Positions 9,504 to 16,753 of a DNA stretch of 64,000 bases are shown here, one piece after another. This stretch comes from JABWCQ01 sp964587105. GTDB taxonomy: Bacteria; Electryoneota; RPQS01. Both the position numbers and the translations under genes were made by a program. Position 1 is the first letter of the stretch. Each line of letters begins with the position of its first letter. The stretch is taken from NCBI GenBank assembly GCA_964587105.1, contig CAZPKG010000010.1:62001-126000 (forward strand). The letters run 5' to 3'. The notes beneath the pieces are model-generated. The model was not told the origin of the DNA and did no database searches. It worked only from the letters and a program-made list of their open reading frames with translations.

Positions 9504-11102
9504 TTACGCAGGCCTTCCTGCGAATGCTGGTATAACGACGAAATACAGAAGTGCAACGCTCAAGCAGCTTCCCGCTATGGCGAGCAAGACTATGAGTGTC
9601 TCGCGGCGAACAATTCTCGTCTCGAAAAATTTGTAAACATGCGGAGCGACTACCAAAAGTACAACAATGCTGACGAACGCGATTATGCCTCGTGACAGGA
9701 CTTCGGCGTAGTGCAATGTACTATTGCGAAGATGTAAACCAGATCTGAAGCTTTCGGCAATCTGCCAGACTATGGTTTTTGATGCCCCCACGGCGCCAAC
9801 TGCAAGAGCAGTCCCTACGACCAGGAACTGAGTAGATTTTGTTCTGCGGAATCCCACCTTCTGAAAGTCAAATCCTTTTAGCCAAATGGCCAATCCGCAA
9901 AGCATTCCCGGAATATAGCCGAGCAATAGCCGAGAGTGCATTGACTCACCTGATTCTCGGAAACGAACCATTGTCAACGCAAAGAGAAGCAGCGTTGCAA
10001 ACAGCGATGCCGCAACTACCGTCTCTGACGTTACCCATTTGGAAAATTGAACAAGCTTAGGCTTCCTGCACTGCCATGCCCATCTAAGTGCTACGAAAAG
10101 CAGTCCAGAGTACAATCCATAGACCCACGCAGGCAGCCAGATGGTCTGGGCGCCAAGCACGCCAACGGCTGTCGGAATCGACCAATAGATTGATTTAATC
10201 AGCGTCAGCGGCCAAGAAGCGAATGCCCAAATCGGACTGCTTTGTATCCACTGCAAACGAAGCGGATCGGGAGCCGTCATCGGGTGCATTGACAGGGATC
10301 GAATGATCGATGGCGCCCCGATCGCGAGTGGAACCAATGTTAACAACACCCGCGAGAGAGTCGGGTAAAAACGTGGGCTCCTGAACCATTCGAATGCCAT
10401 GAGCGTTGTCCAGAGAAAGAGCACTGTTGACTTAGTCATCACACCAAATCCGAAAAAGACGCCTGACAGTAACAGCATCTTAATAGAGTTGGTAAATCGA
10501 TAGCGCTGGTAGGCCGCAAGCCCGCTCACAGAGAGCAGCGCCGCCAAAATATCATTTGTCATCGTACCGGCAGAGAAAGCTACCGCCGGCAGGAATCCCC
10601 ATATTACAACCAAGAAAGAGCCGCTCCCTTCGGCTCCTGACTCGCGCATCAACCAGAAACCGGCCAACAAGAGCAATGCGCCGAACAGGGAATTCAAAGA
10701 ACGCATTCGCAAAACACCTTCGGATTGCGAAACAGTGTTGACGGCCGCCATTGCGTTGTGATCGAGCTTGCTAATCACGTCATCGCCATTCACGACTTCA
10801 GACGCAGCATAGATACCGGTCGCTCCGGTTTCACACCAACCTAACCGAACAAGCGACGCCACGCAGACGTAGTACAAAGGCGGTTGGAAGCTCTCCCAAA
10901 GATCAGGTGTGACAACGTCACTTTGTTGCGGAAGCCGCCCATGATCCGCGATGAACTCAACATACTTGTAATGCGAATACTCGTCAGGAGCTTCAAACAG
11001 TGGGATGTGCCGGCTCCAAACAAGGGCAGTAACAAAGAACAGCGATGCGACGATTAATTCGTAACGACGAAACAACAATTCAATTCTTGCAAACCGCTTC
11101 AA
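9504..11102 (-). CDS. Multi-pass membrane protein, DUF2142/GT-C glycosyltransferase-like, inside nuo operon
   Basis: About 532 residues with roughly 11-13 hydrophobic segments. After the first segment comes EAPDEYSHYKYVEFI and then a QPPLYYV motif, the pattern of DUF2142 and related GT-C lipid-linked-sugar transferases in which an acidic pair in the first periplasmic loop is catalytic. It is therefore likely to act in cell-envelope glycan assembly, not in respiration. It lies between nuoF and nuoG. The start is not certain: TTG 11102 overlaps the nuoF end by 23 bases, and TTG 11078 or 11075 just after the nuoF stop are equally possible; no ATG fits. The stop is 18 bases before nuoG. Confidence 0.75.
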   Translation of the reverse strand: MKRFARIELLFRRYELIVASLFFVTALVWSRHIPLFEAPDEYSHYKYVEFIADHGRLPQQSDVVTPDLWESFQPPLYYVCVASLVRLGWCETGATGIYAASEVVNGDDVISKLDHNAMAAVNTVSQSEGVLRMRSLNSLFGALLLLAGFWLMRESGAEGSGSFLVVIWGFLPAVAFSAGTMTNDILAALLSVSGLAAYQRYRFTNSIKMLLLSGVFFGFGVMTKSTVLFLWTTLMAFEWFRSPRFYPTLSRVLLTLVPLAIGAPSIIRSLSMHPMTAPDPLRLQWIQSSPIWAFASWPLTLIKSIYWSIPTAVGVLGAQTIWLPAWVYGLYSGLLFVALRWAWQCRKPKLVQFSKWVTSETVVAASLFATLLLFALTMVRFRESGESMHSRLLLGYIPGMLCGLAIWLKGFDFQKVGFRRTKSTQFLVVGTALAVGAVGASKTIVWQIAESFRSGLHLRNSTLHYAEVLSRGIIAFVSIVVLLVVAPHVYKFFETRIVRRETLIVLLAIAGSCLSVALLYFVVIPAFAGRPA

Positions 11103-12339
11103 ATTCGTGGCGGAATTTCACGAGATAGCTTTTTGTCGGCCAGGCGACGGCGGCCCCGAGAGCGCAAATCGTTTTGCCGTCAATGTTATCCGCCAGCTCC
11201 CACATGTCGTCGATGTCTTTCTTGCGCGCAGTACCGTTAACGAATTTCTTGGATAGCCTAAGGAGCCAGTCGCAGCCCTCGCGGCAGGGCGTGCACTGTC
11301 CGCAACTCTCATGCGCATAGAAGCGGACCATCCAATGCATCAACTTGGGAATTGAAACAGAGTCATCGATCACCATTACAGCGGCTGAGCCAAGCATGGA
11401 ACCTCGCGCGGCAACGGACTCAAAGTCAAGCGGCAGATTCTCGCACTCTTCCGCCGTCAGAATGTGCGACGAAGAACCACCGGGAACAACAGCCTTGAGC
11501 TTACGTCCGTTAGGAATACCGCCGCCAAACTTATTCAGCAGGTCCATTAGCGGCGTGCCCATCGGAAGCTCGTAAACACCGGGTCTGCTAATATTGCCTG
11601 ATAGCGAGTACAGCGCCGTGCCGCCATTCTTAGGCGACCCAAGTGCGGCAAATTTCTCAGCGCCGATTTCCAAAACACGCGGAACGAACGCGAGTGTTTC
11701 GACATTGTTTACAATCGTCGGCTGACCCCACAGACCAATCGCGGCCGGATAGAACGGAGGCTTCAATCGCGGCCAGCCCTTCTTCCCTTCCAATGACTCA
11801 ATCAAGCCCGTTTCTTCACCGCAAATGTACGCACCCGCGCCGTTATGCATGTGAATGGAGCATGACCAGCCGCTGTTCAGAATGTTTTTTCCGGCAAAAC
11901 CTTTAGCGTAGGCTTGTTGGACGGCCTCAGCGACCACGCGCGTCGGGTAAAAATACTCGCCGCGTATGTAAATATAGATACGCTCGGCTTGCACTGCATA
12001 AGCGCAGATCAACGCTCCCTCAATCATCAAGTGCGGATCGCGCTCAAAAATCAGGCGGTCTTTGCACGTTCCCGGTTCGGATTCATCGCCGTTCACCGTG
12101 ACATAGCGCGGGAATTTGTCTTTGGGAATAAATCCCCACTTGGTACCCGCCGAAAAACCGGCTCCGCCGTGACCACGCAAACCAGAAGCTTTCACGATCT
12201 CCGTGACTTCTTCCGGTTTCATTTTGACCGCTCGCTTCAATTGATCGTAAGCGCCGTGCTTCAAAGCGACGTCAAGAGTCGCCATGTTATCGATGGCAAA
12301 ATTGCGCGACAGCAATCTTGTTGAACCGTTGCCGACCAT
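11080..12339 (-). CDS. nuoF: NADH-quinone oxidoreductase subunit F
   Basis: NADH-oxidising subunit of complex I, binding NADH, FMN and the N3 cluster. The glycine-rich GLRGHGGAGFSAGTKWGF near 52-70 is the FMN/NADH-binding signature. ESCGQCTPCREG near 340 supplies three cluster ligands and ICALGAA near 385 the fourth. Length 419 is typical. ATG 12339 overlaps the nuoE stop by one base (TGATG). Downstream the frame ends inside the possible start region of the membrane glycosyltransferase-like gene, an unusual interruption before nuoG. Confidence 0.96.
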   Translation of the reverse strand: MVGNGSTRLLSRNFAIDNMATLDVALKHGAYDQLKRAVKMKPEEVTEIVKASGLRGHGGAGFSAGTKWGFIPKDKFPRYVTVNGDESEPGTCKDRLIFERDPHLMIEGALICAYAVQAERIYIYIRGEYFYPTRVVAEAVQQAYAKGFAGKNILNSGWSCSIHMHNGAGAYICGEETGLIESLEGKKGWPRLKPPFYPAAIGLWGQPTIVNNVETLAFVPRVLEIGAEKFAALGSPKNGGTALYSLSGNISRPGVYELPMGTPLMDLLNKFGGGIPNGRKLKAVVPGGSSSHILTAEECENLPLDFESVAARGSMLGSAAVMVIDDSVSIPKLMHWMVRFYAHESCGQCTPCREGCDWLLRLSKKFVNGTARKKDIDDMWELADNIDGKTICALGAAVAWPTKSYLVKFRHEFEAVCKN

Positions 12340-12878
12340 CAGGCATTTTCTCCGGCGACATTTCCCAACAGCGGCGTCGGATGATCCGGCTTCACAGGCG
12401 TCCCAGAACGCAAACCGTCAATCACCTGATCCACTCGCTCTTTGGTTAATTGGAAGTACTGGTCTTCGTTGATCAGCATCATCGGACCCCACGAACAGCC
12501 GCCCAAGCACTCAACACACTTCAACGTAAACAGTCCATCTTTTGTAGTTTCACCGGGATGGATGCCAAGCTTGTGCTCGATATGATGCTGCAACTCTTCA
12601 CCGCCGGTCAGGCAGCACGAGATATTTTCACAAAACTGAATAATGAACTTGCCGTGCGGTTCGGCGCGCATCATCGAATAAAACGTGATGACCTCGCGCA
12701 CGCGCACCGGAGTCACGCCAAGCGTCTCCACAACCCATTGCTCGGCTTCGGGTGTAATCCAACCAAGCTCGCGCTGCACTTCAAAGAGCAACGGGATCAA
12801 GGCGGACGCCCGCTTATCCTCGGGGTAGCGGAAGACAATCTCTTCTGCTTTCTTCTTCAGCGATTCCGAAATCGGCAT
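12339..12878 (-). CDS. nuoE: NADH-quinone oxidoreductase subunit E
   Basis: The 24-kDa thioredoxin-fold subunit carrying the 2Fe-2S cluster N1a. Ligands are seen as CENISC near residue 83-88 and CLGGC near 124-128, spaced as in the family, followed by GPMMLINEDQYF. The N-terminus has the usual helical segment with RASALIPLLFEVQRELG. 179 residues; starts at ATG 12878, six bases after nuoD, and is joined to nuoF by a TGATG junction. Confidence 0.95.
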   Translation of the reverse strand: MPISESLKKKAEEIVFRYPEDKRASALIPLLFEVQRELGWITPEAEQWVVETLGVTPVRVREVITFYSMMRAEPHGKFIIQFCENISCCLTGGEELQHHIEHKLGIHPGETTKDGLFTLKCVECLGGCSWGPMMLINEDQYFQLTKERVDQVIDGLRSGTPVKPDHPTPLLGNVAGENA

Positions 12879-12884
12879 GTACGT

Positions 12885-14144
12885 TTATCTATCCAACTCG
12901 CCGCCGATCATGTTCACAGAACCGAAGGTCGGAACAATGTCGGCGATCATGTAATCGTTAATAATTTCGGGCAGACCGGCAACCATCGGCAGACACGGTG
13001 GACGGCAACGAACGCGCCATGCACGGTCATTGCATCCGTCTTTGGAGTGCTCGTCCGGGTGACTCACAACATAGAAGCCTAACTCGCCATTCCCGCCCTC
13101 GACGGGGAAGTAAACTTCGCCTTCCGGAACACGGATACCGTGGCCATACATGATCAACTTGAAGTGATTCATCAGGCCTTCGATATTGCCATAGGTATCT
13201 TTCTTGTCCGGCAACGAGACGCGCTTGTTGTCGCAGCTGATCGGGCCGCCGGGAATCTTGGCAACGCACTGCTCGATTATGCGACAACTTTGCTCCATCT
13301 CTTCCATGCGCACAAGGTAGCGATCCAAATTGTCACCGCGACGCCCGACCGGTACTTCCCAATCCAATTGGTCATAGACCAAATAGGGAAAATCTTTGCG
13401 CACGTCGTAAGCGACGCCGCTACCGCGCAAGCATGGGCCGGTCCAGCCCCATGCGATGGCTTTCTCTGCGGACATGACGCCCACATTTTCCATGCGCTCG
13501 ACGAATATGCGGTTGTTCGTGAGCAGAATATCGCATTCAGCCAATATCTCTCGAACTTCTTTGACGACCCACAAGCACTTGTCGAGCCAACCTTCGGGTA
13601 AGTCATGCGGCATCCCACCGACCCGCGAAGCCATGGTGGTCACTCGCGCGCCACAATACTCCTCGATCAGTTCCCACAGATATTCACGACCCTTGATCAT
13701 ATACAAGAACACCGTGAATCCGCCGAGTTCCATCGCCGATGCACCGACGCATGTCAAGTGATCACCGATACGGGAAATTTCGCAAAGCAATGTGCGAATG
13801 TACTGACCGCGCGGCGGAAGCTCAATTCCCAAGAGCTTCTCGACAGCCATACAATATCCAACGTTGTTAATCGCCGCTGAGACGTAGTTCAAACGATCCG
13901 TGTAGATAATCGCCTGATTCCACGTGCTCTCTTCACAGGACTTTTCAAATGCACGGTGCAGATAGCCGATCTCCACGTTTGAATCCACAATCAACTCGCC
14001 TTCGAGTTTCGTTTGAATGCGGATAATCCCGTGCATAGCAGGATGCGCGGGCCCGATGTTCAGCAGCATCTCTTTCTGCTGGAACTCCGGCTCGTAGGCA
14101 GGAACTGCTGCGTCGAGTGTGGGAAGATGATCGGTGTTCGACAT
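12885..14144 (-). CDS. nuoD: NADH-quinone oxidoreductase subunit D
   Basis: The 49-kDa subunit related to the large subunit of NiFe hydrogenases; with NuoB and NuoH it forms the quinone site. The N-terminal NIGPAHPAMHGI near 30-41 contains the quinone-site His pair, and GYLHRAFEK near 60 and the ending DIVPTFGSVNMIGGELDR are characteristic. Length 419 residues is normal for a free NuoD (not a CD fusion). ATG 14144, eight bases after the nuoC stop. Confidence 0.96.
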   Translation of the reverse strand: MSNTDHLPTLDAAVPAYEPEFQQKEMLLNIGPAHPAMHGIIRIQTKLEGELIVDSNVEIGYLHRAFEKSCEESTWNQAIIYTDRLNYVSAAINNVGYCMAVEKLLGIELPPRGQYIRTLLCEISRIGDHLTCVGASAMELGGFTVFLYMIKGREYLWELIEEYCGARVTTMASRVGGMPHDLPEGWLDKCLWVVKEVREILAECDILLTNNRIFVERMENVGVMSAEKAIAWGWTGPCLRGSGVAYDVRKDFPYLVYDQLDWEVPVGRRGDNLDRYLVRMEEMEQSCRIIEQCVAKIPGGPISCDNKRVSLPDKKDTYGNIEGLMNHFKLIMYGHGIRVPEGEVYFPVEGGNGELGFYVVSHPDEHSKDGCNDRAWRVRCRPPCLPMVAGLPEIINDYMIADIVPTFGSVNMIGGELDR

Positions 14145-14152
14145 AAATCCGG

Positions 14153-14641
14153 CTAATTCTGCGGACCAATGAGCGGCTGGCGCTTGGTCTTGGGATAGTC
14201 TTTGCGAAGCGGGTGGCCTTCAAATTCTTCGTACAGCAAGAGCCGTTTCATGTTTGAATGGCCGTCGAACTTGATGCCGAACATGTCCCAAACCTCGCGC
14301 TCGAGCCAGTCCGCAATCGGATAAAGCGAGACAATGCTCGCAATGTGCGTGTGCGACTCTTCAAGCTGCACTTTGACACGCAAACGAGCATGGCTGTCGA
14401 CATTCAAAAAGTGATAGACTACTTCAAAGCGCGGACGGCGCGGAAAATAATCCACAGCGGTCAGATCGACCAACATGTTGTACCCGAAACTGTTACGCAG
14501 AATCGTGATGACGTCCACAATCTGCTTGCTTTCGACAATCAACGTGCGATCGCCGAAACGCTCATGCCAATCCAGCACAGCTGTGGGATGCAATTTTTCG
14601 ATGGCGATATGTTCAGGGAACTTGGACAAAATGTTGCTCAA
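14153..14641 (-). CDS. nuoC: NADH-quinone oxidoreductase subunit C
   Basis: The 30-kDa subunit of complex I, about 162 residues. The conserved RLRVKVQLEE, SIVSLYPIADWLEREVWDMFGI and the end HPLRKDYPKT are seen. No ATG start exists: the frame upstream is closed by a stop at 14668 and the only plausible start is TTG 14641, which overlaps the stop of the SIR2-like gene by four bases (TTGA). Translation of this essential subunit may therefore depend on ribosomes finishing the inserted SIR2-like gene. Confidence 0.92.
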   Translation of the reverse strand: MSNILSKFPEHIAIEKLHPTAVLDWHERFGDRTLIVESKQIVDVITILRNSFGYNMLVDLTAVDYFPRRPRFEVVYHFLNVDSHARLRVKVQLEESHTHIASIVSLYPIADWLEREVWDMFGIKFDGHSNMKRLLLYEEFEGHPLRKDYPKTKRQPLIGPQN

Positions 14642-15669
14642 TGATGCGATTGCATTTCTTCTGCTTCAATCTGAGGACGCAACCATGAATGAATTTCTTT
14701 CACAGACTTAAATCTCGGGACAGGATTATCCTCAATGAAAAAAGCCTGCATATATTGATTCCACCATGCCTCGCCACTTCTGCGGGGATGCTTCATGACC
14801 CAAGAATCAAAAAAATCTCGATGGATCTCGAAGTGATGGGACACTATAAAATCTGACCAACTAGAGTGTATCTCTTCGTCTGGGCGAATATCGATGATTT
14901 CGATTTGCGCGTATTCTTTAAGCTTAGACAACCCATACGCGCCCGACAGAAGCTGCACAGCTTCGACATCAGCCTTTGGCGCTCCATAACCGAAGATCGT
15001 CACCATGAAGGCGTGTTTTAACGCGTGTTGCGCGTGATCCCACGCATTTTTTATCGCAAGGTTTGTTGCGTAATCCTTTTTCCCTATCGGATAGAGAAGC
15101 GGAACATCTTTGAATGGCTGACCACATCGCGAGCAGATCGTTCCCCACACGCCTGTTACTTGATCTACTTCGCAGAATCCTTCCATGACGTTCCCGTGAA
15201 GAAAAAGCAACCGTGGAAGATTTGCCCCCATCTGACTGCGCCTTGCAGCCAGCAACAAGAAAGGGTCCCAATTAAATGTGGCAATAACGTCTTTGGGCCG
15301 AAGTACTGACAGCAGGTAATCGTAAATTGTCGGCTCGTCAGGCAGCTCTAAGTATGCAAAATAGGCAAATATGGCATCCTGCAGTTCCGGCAAATACTCT
15401 GATAGCCCCTGATTAGAACTCATCTCTGTATACACGTCTTCAAAGTTCCGCCCCTTGAACTTGACACCTGCCCTAGAAAGCACACCGTCAATGCGAAGTG
15501 TTTCTACAAAATCTGCCATCACTGGCAGTTTGTTACCATTTCGATCCCCTTTAGGAAAGGCTGCGCGACTTGCTCCAGCGCCGACAAGAAAGAAGTGCGG
15601 AATCCCAACATCAATCTGCGCAATTTCGTCCGCGATTGACTTCTCGTTGTCGGATTTGCCTATTTCCAA
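14638..15669 (-). CDS. SIR2-like NAD-binding domain protein inserted between nuoB and nuoC
   Basis: About 343 residues, of the SIR2-like type often found in bacterial NADases. Visible SIR2 features in order: the Rossmann loop FLVGAGASRAAFPKGD about 22-37 residues from the chosen start, TFNWDPF (the T-N-x-D catalytic motif), LFLHGNV (the His-Gly motif), a CSRC pair that may bind metal, and GYGAPKADVEA. There is no second effector domain; the last 100 residues are unassigned. No ATG precedes the conserved region: TTG 15669 overlaps the end of nuoB by ten bases, and a TTG at 15744 would extend it by 25 low-complexity residues. The 3' end overlaps nuoC by four bases. NADase or deacylase activity is inferred, not shown. 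No recognised partner gene (for example a TIR or Thoeris protein) is next to it. Confidence 0.8.
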   Translation of the reverse strand: MEIGKSDNEKSIADEIAQIDVGIPHFFLVGAGASRAAFPKGDRNGNKLPVMADFVETLRIDGVLSRAGVKFKGRNFEDVYTEMSSNQGLSEYLPELQDAIFAYFAYLELPDEPTIYDYLLSVLRPKDVIATFNWDPFLLLAARRSQMGANLPRLLFLHGNVMEGFCEVDQVTGVWGTICSRCGQPFKDVPLLYPIGKKDYATNLAIKNAWDHAQHALKHAFMVTIFGYGAPKADVEAVQLLSGAYGLSKLKEYAQIEIIDIRPDEEIHSSWSDFIVSHHFEIHRDFFDSWVMKHPRRSGEAWWNQYMQAFFIEDNPVPRFKSVKEIHSWLRPQIEAEEMQSHH

Positions 15670-16163
15670 TCGTGCTTCTGGTTCTGAATCAGGTCTTGCA
15701 GTTTCAGCAATCCGTCCAGAACTGCTTCCGGGCGAGGTGGACAACCGGCAATATAAACATCCACTGGAATAATCGTGTCAATGCCCTGCACAGTGGCGTA
15801 ATTGTCATACGGTCCGCCGCAGCTTGCGCAAGCGCCAAAACTCACCACCCACTTCGGGTCGGCAGTCTGGTCGTAAATCGTTTTCAGAATCGGCGCAATC
15901 TTGTGGCTAATCGTACCCACGACCCAAATCACGTCCGCCTGACGAGGCGAGAAACGAGCGAACGCAGCGCCGAAGCGGTCAATATCGTAGTGCGAGCACG
16001 CTGTGGCCATATACTCCATACCACAACATGCCGTCACAAACGGGTACTGGAACAGCGAGTATTTGCGAGCCCAGCCGAGAATCTTGTCGAACTTCGTGGT
16101 CACGACCTGGCCGGACAACGAACGCGACATATCCAGCATCGGGCTTTGAATCAACTCGCTCAT
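15660..16163 (-). CDS. nuoB: NADH-quinone oxidoreductase subunit B
   Basis: Complex I subunit holding the terminal cluster N2, next to the quinone site. The tandem-cysteine CCGMEYMA near 37-44, the third ligand in GACASCGG near 105-112 and the fourth in GCPPRPEA near 140 are all present. 167 residues, as expected. ATG 16163 lies one base after the nuoA stop. Its last codons overlap the start region of the SIR2-like gene. Confidence 0.96.
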   Translation of the reverse strand: MSELIQSPMLDMSRSLSGQVVTTKFDKILGWARKYSLFQYPFVTACCGMEYMATACSHYDIDRFGAAFARFSPRQADVIWVVGTISHKIAPILKTIYDQTADPKWVVSFGACASCGGPYDNYATVQGIDTIIPVDVYIAGCPPRPEAVLDGLLKLQDLIQNQKHDWK

Positions 16164-16164
16164 T

Positions 16165-16536
16165 CTATTTCCACTCCAGCACGCGCTTCTTCACGGCGTA
16201 ATACAGCCCGACGGCCAAAATTGCGAGGAATACGTTCATCGAGATGAATGCAATCATGCCGTTTTCTCGAAAACTGACGGCCCAGGGGTACAAAAAAGCC
16301 ACCTCGATGTCAAAAACGACAAACAAGATGGCAACGAGGTAATACTTAATCGGAAACGGCTGAGTGGCGTCCGTTTTTGAGACAAACCCGGATTCAAACG
16401 GCGCATTCTTAGTCTCGTTCGGACGCTTCGGGCCGACCAGCACAGTCAATCCCACAAACAGCCCCACGACTGCCGCTACAGCAGCAAGCAAAACTAAGAA
16501 GACTACAAGGTTATTATTGTGGAGGGCGTCCGGCAT
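16165..16536 (-). CDS. nuoA: NADH-quinone oxidoreductase subunit A
   Basis: Small membrane subunit of complex I with three transmembrane helices (about 8-30, 60-82 and 90-112). The loop NAPFESGF and the acidic FVVFDIEVAFLYPW in helix two are family signatures. I choose ATG 16536 (123 residues); a TTG seven codons upstream at 16557 is possible. Neither has a clear Shine-Dalgarno sequence. It is the first gene of the complex I operon. Confidence 0.94.
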   Translation of the reverse strand: MPDALHNNNLVVFLVLLAAVAAVVGLFVGLTVLVGPKRPNETKNAPFESGFVSKTDATQPFPIKYYLVAILFVVFDIEVAFLYPWAVSFRENGMIAFISMNVFLAILAVGLYYAVKKRVLEWK

Positions 16537-16694
16537 GAAGGTGCGGGAGGTGGCCAAAGCTTGCTACTATTTTCACGAGGCGCTTAGAAAATTGTGGAAA
16601 TTTCTCTAAAATCAATCCCAAATTATCTAACCTATTTGATTACAAGCGTTTGCGTTTAGTGCCTGAACTTGTTAATCCTGCCTAATCGTGTGGT

Positions 16695-16723
16695 AAACTA
16701 CGGAAAACTTTTGGCTTTGTCAA
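16695..16723 (-). promoter_or_regulatory. Candidate promoter of the nuo operon
   Basis: On the minus strand, TTGACA (16718-16723) and TAGTTT (16695-16700) are separated by 17 bases. The -35 box is perfect and the -10 box is weak. It lies in the 217-base gap 16537-16753 between the upstream DUF3857 gene and nuoA, which holds no gene and no obvious terminator. Confidence 0.4.
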
Positions 16724-16753
16724 CCCGCCGCCTCCACCCAGCGCTGTTTAGAA

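Noticed and set aside
12450..13082. A 210-codon open frame on the plus strand opposite nuoE and nuoD.
   Set aside because: It is antisense to two well-conserved complex I genes, has no recognisable domain and spans their junction.
14638..15669. The SIR2-like gene as part of a mobile element or a multi-gene defence island.
   Set aside because: No terminal inverted repeats, transposase, target duplication or known defence partner is seen around it; both neighbours are nuo genes.
14638..15744. The SIR2-like gene starting at TTG 15744.
   Set aside because: It would add 25 low-complexity residues wholly inside nuoB; TTG 15669 leaves the SIR2 fold complete. Not fully excluded.
15570..16247. A 225-codon plus-strand frame opposite nuoB and nuoA.
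   Set aside because: The opposite strand holds intact nuoB and nuoA with all cluster ligands; the plus-strand product is Arg/His-rich, typical of a shadow frame.
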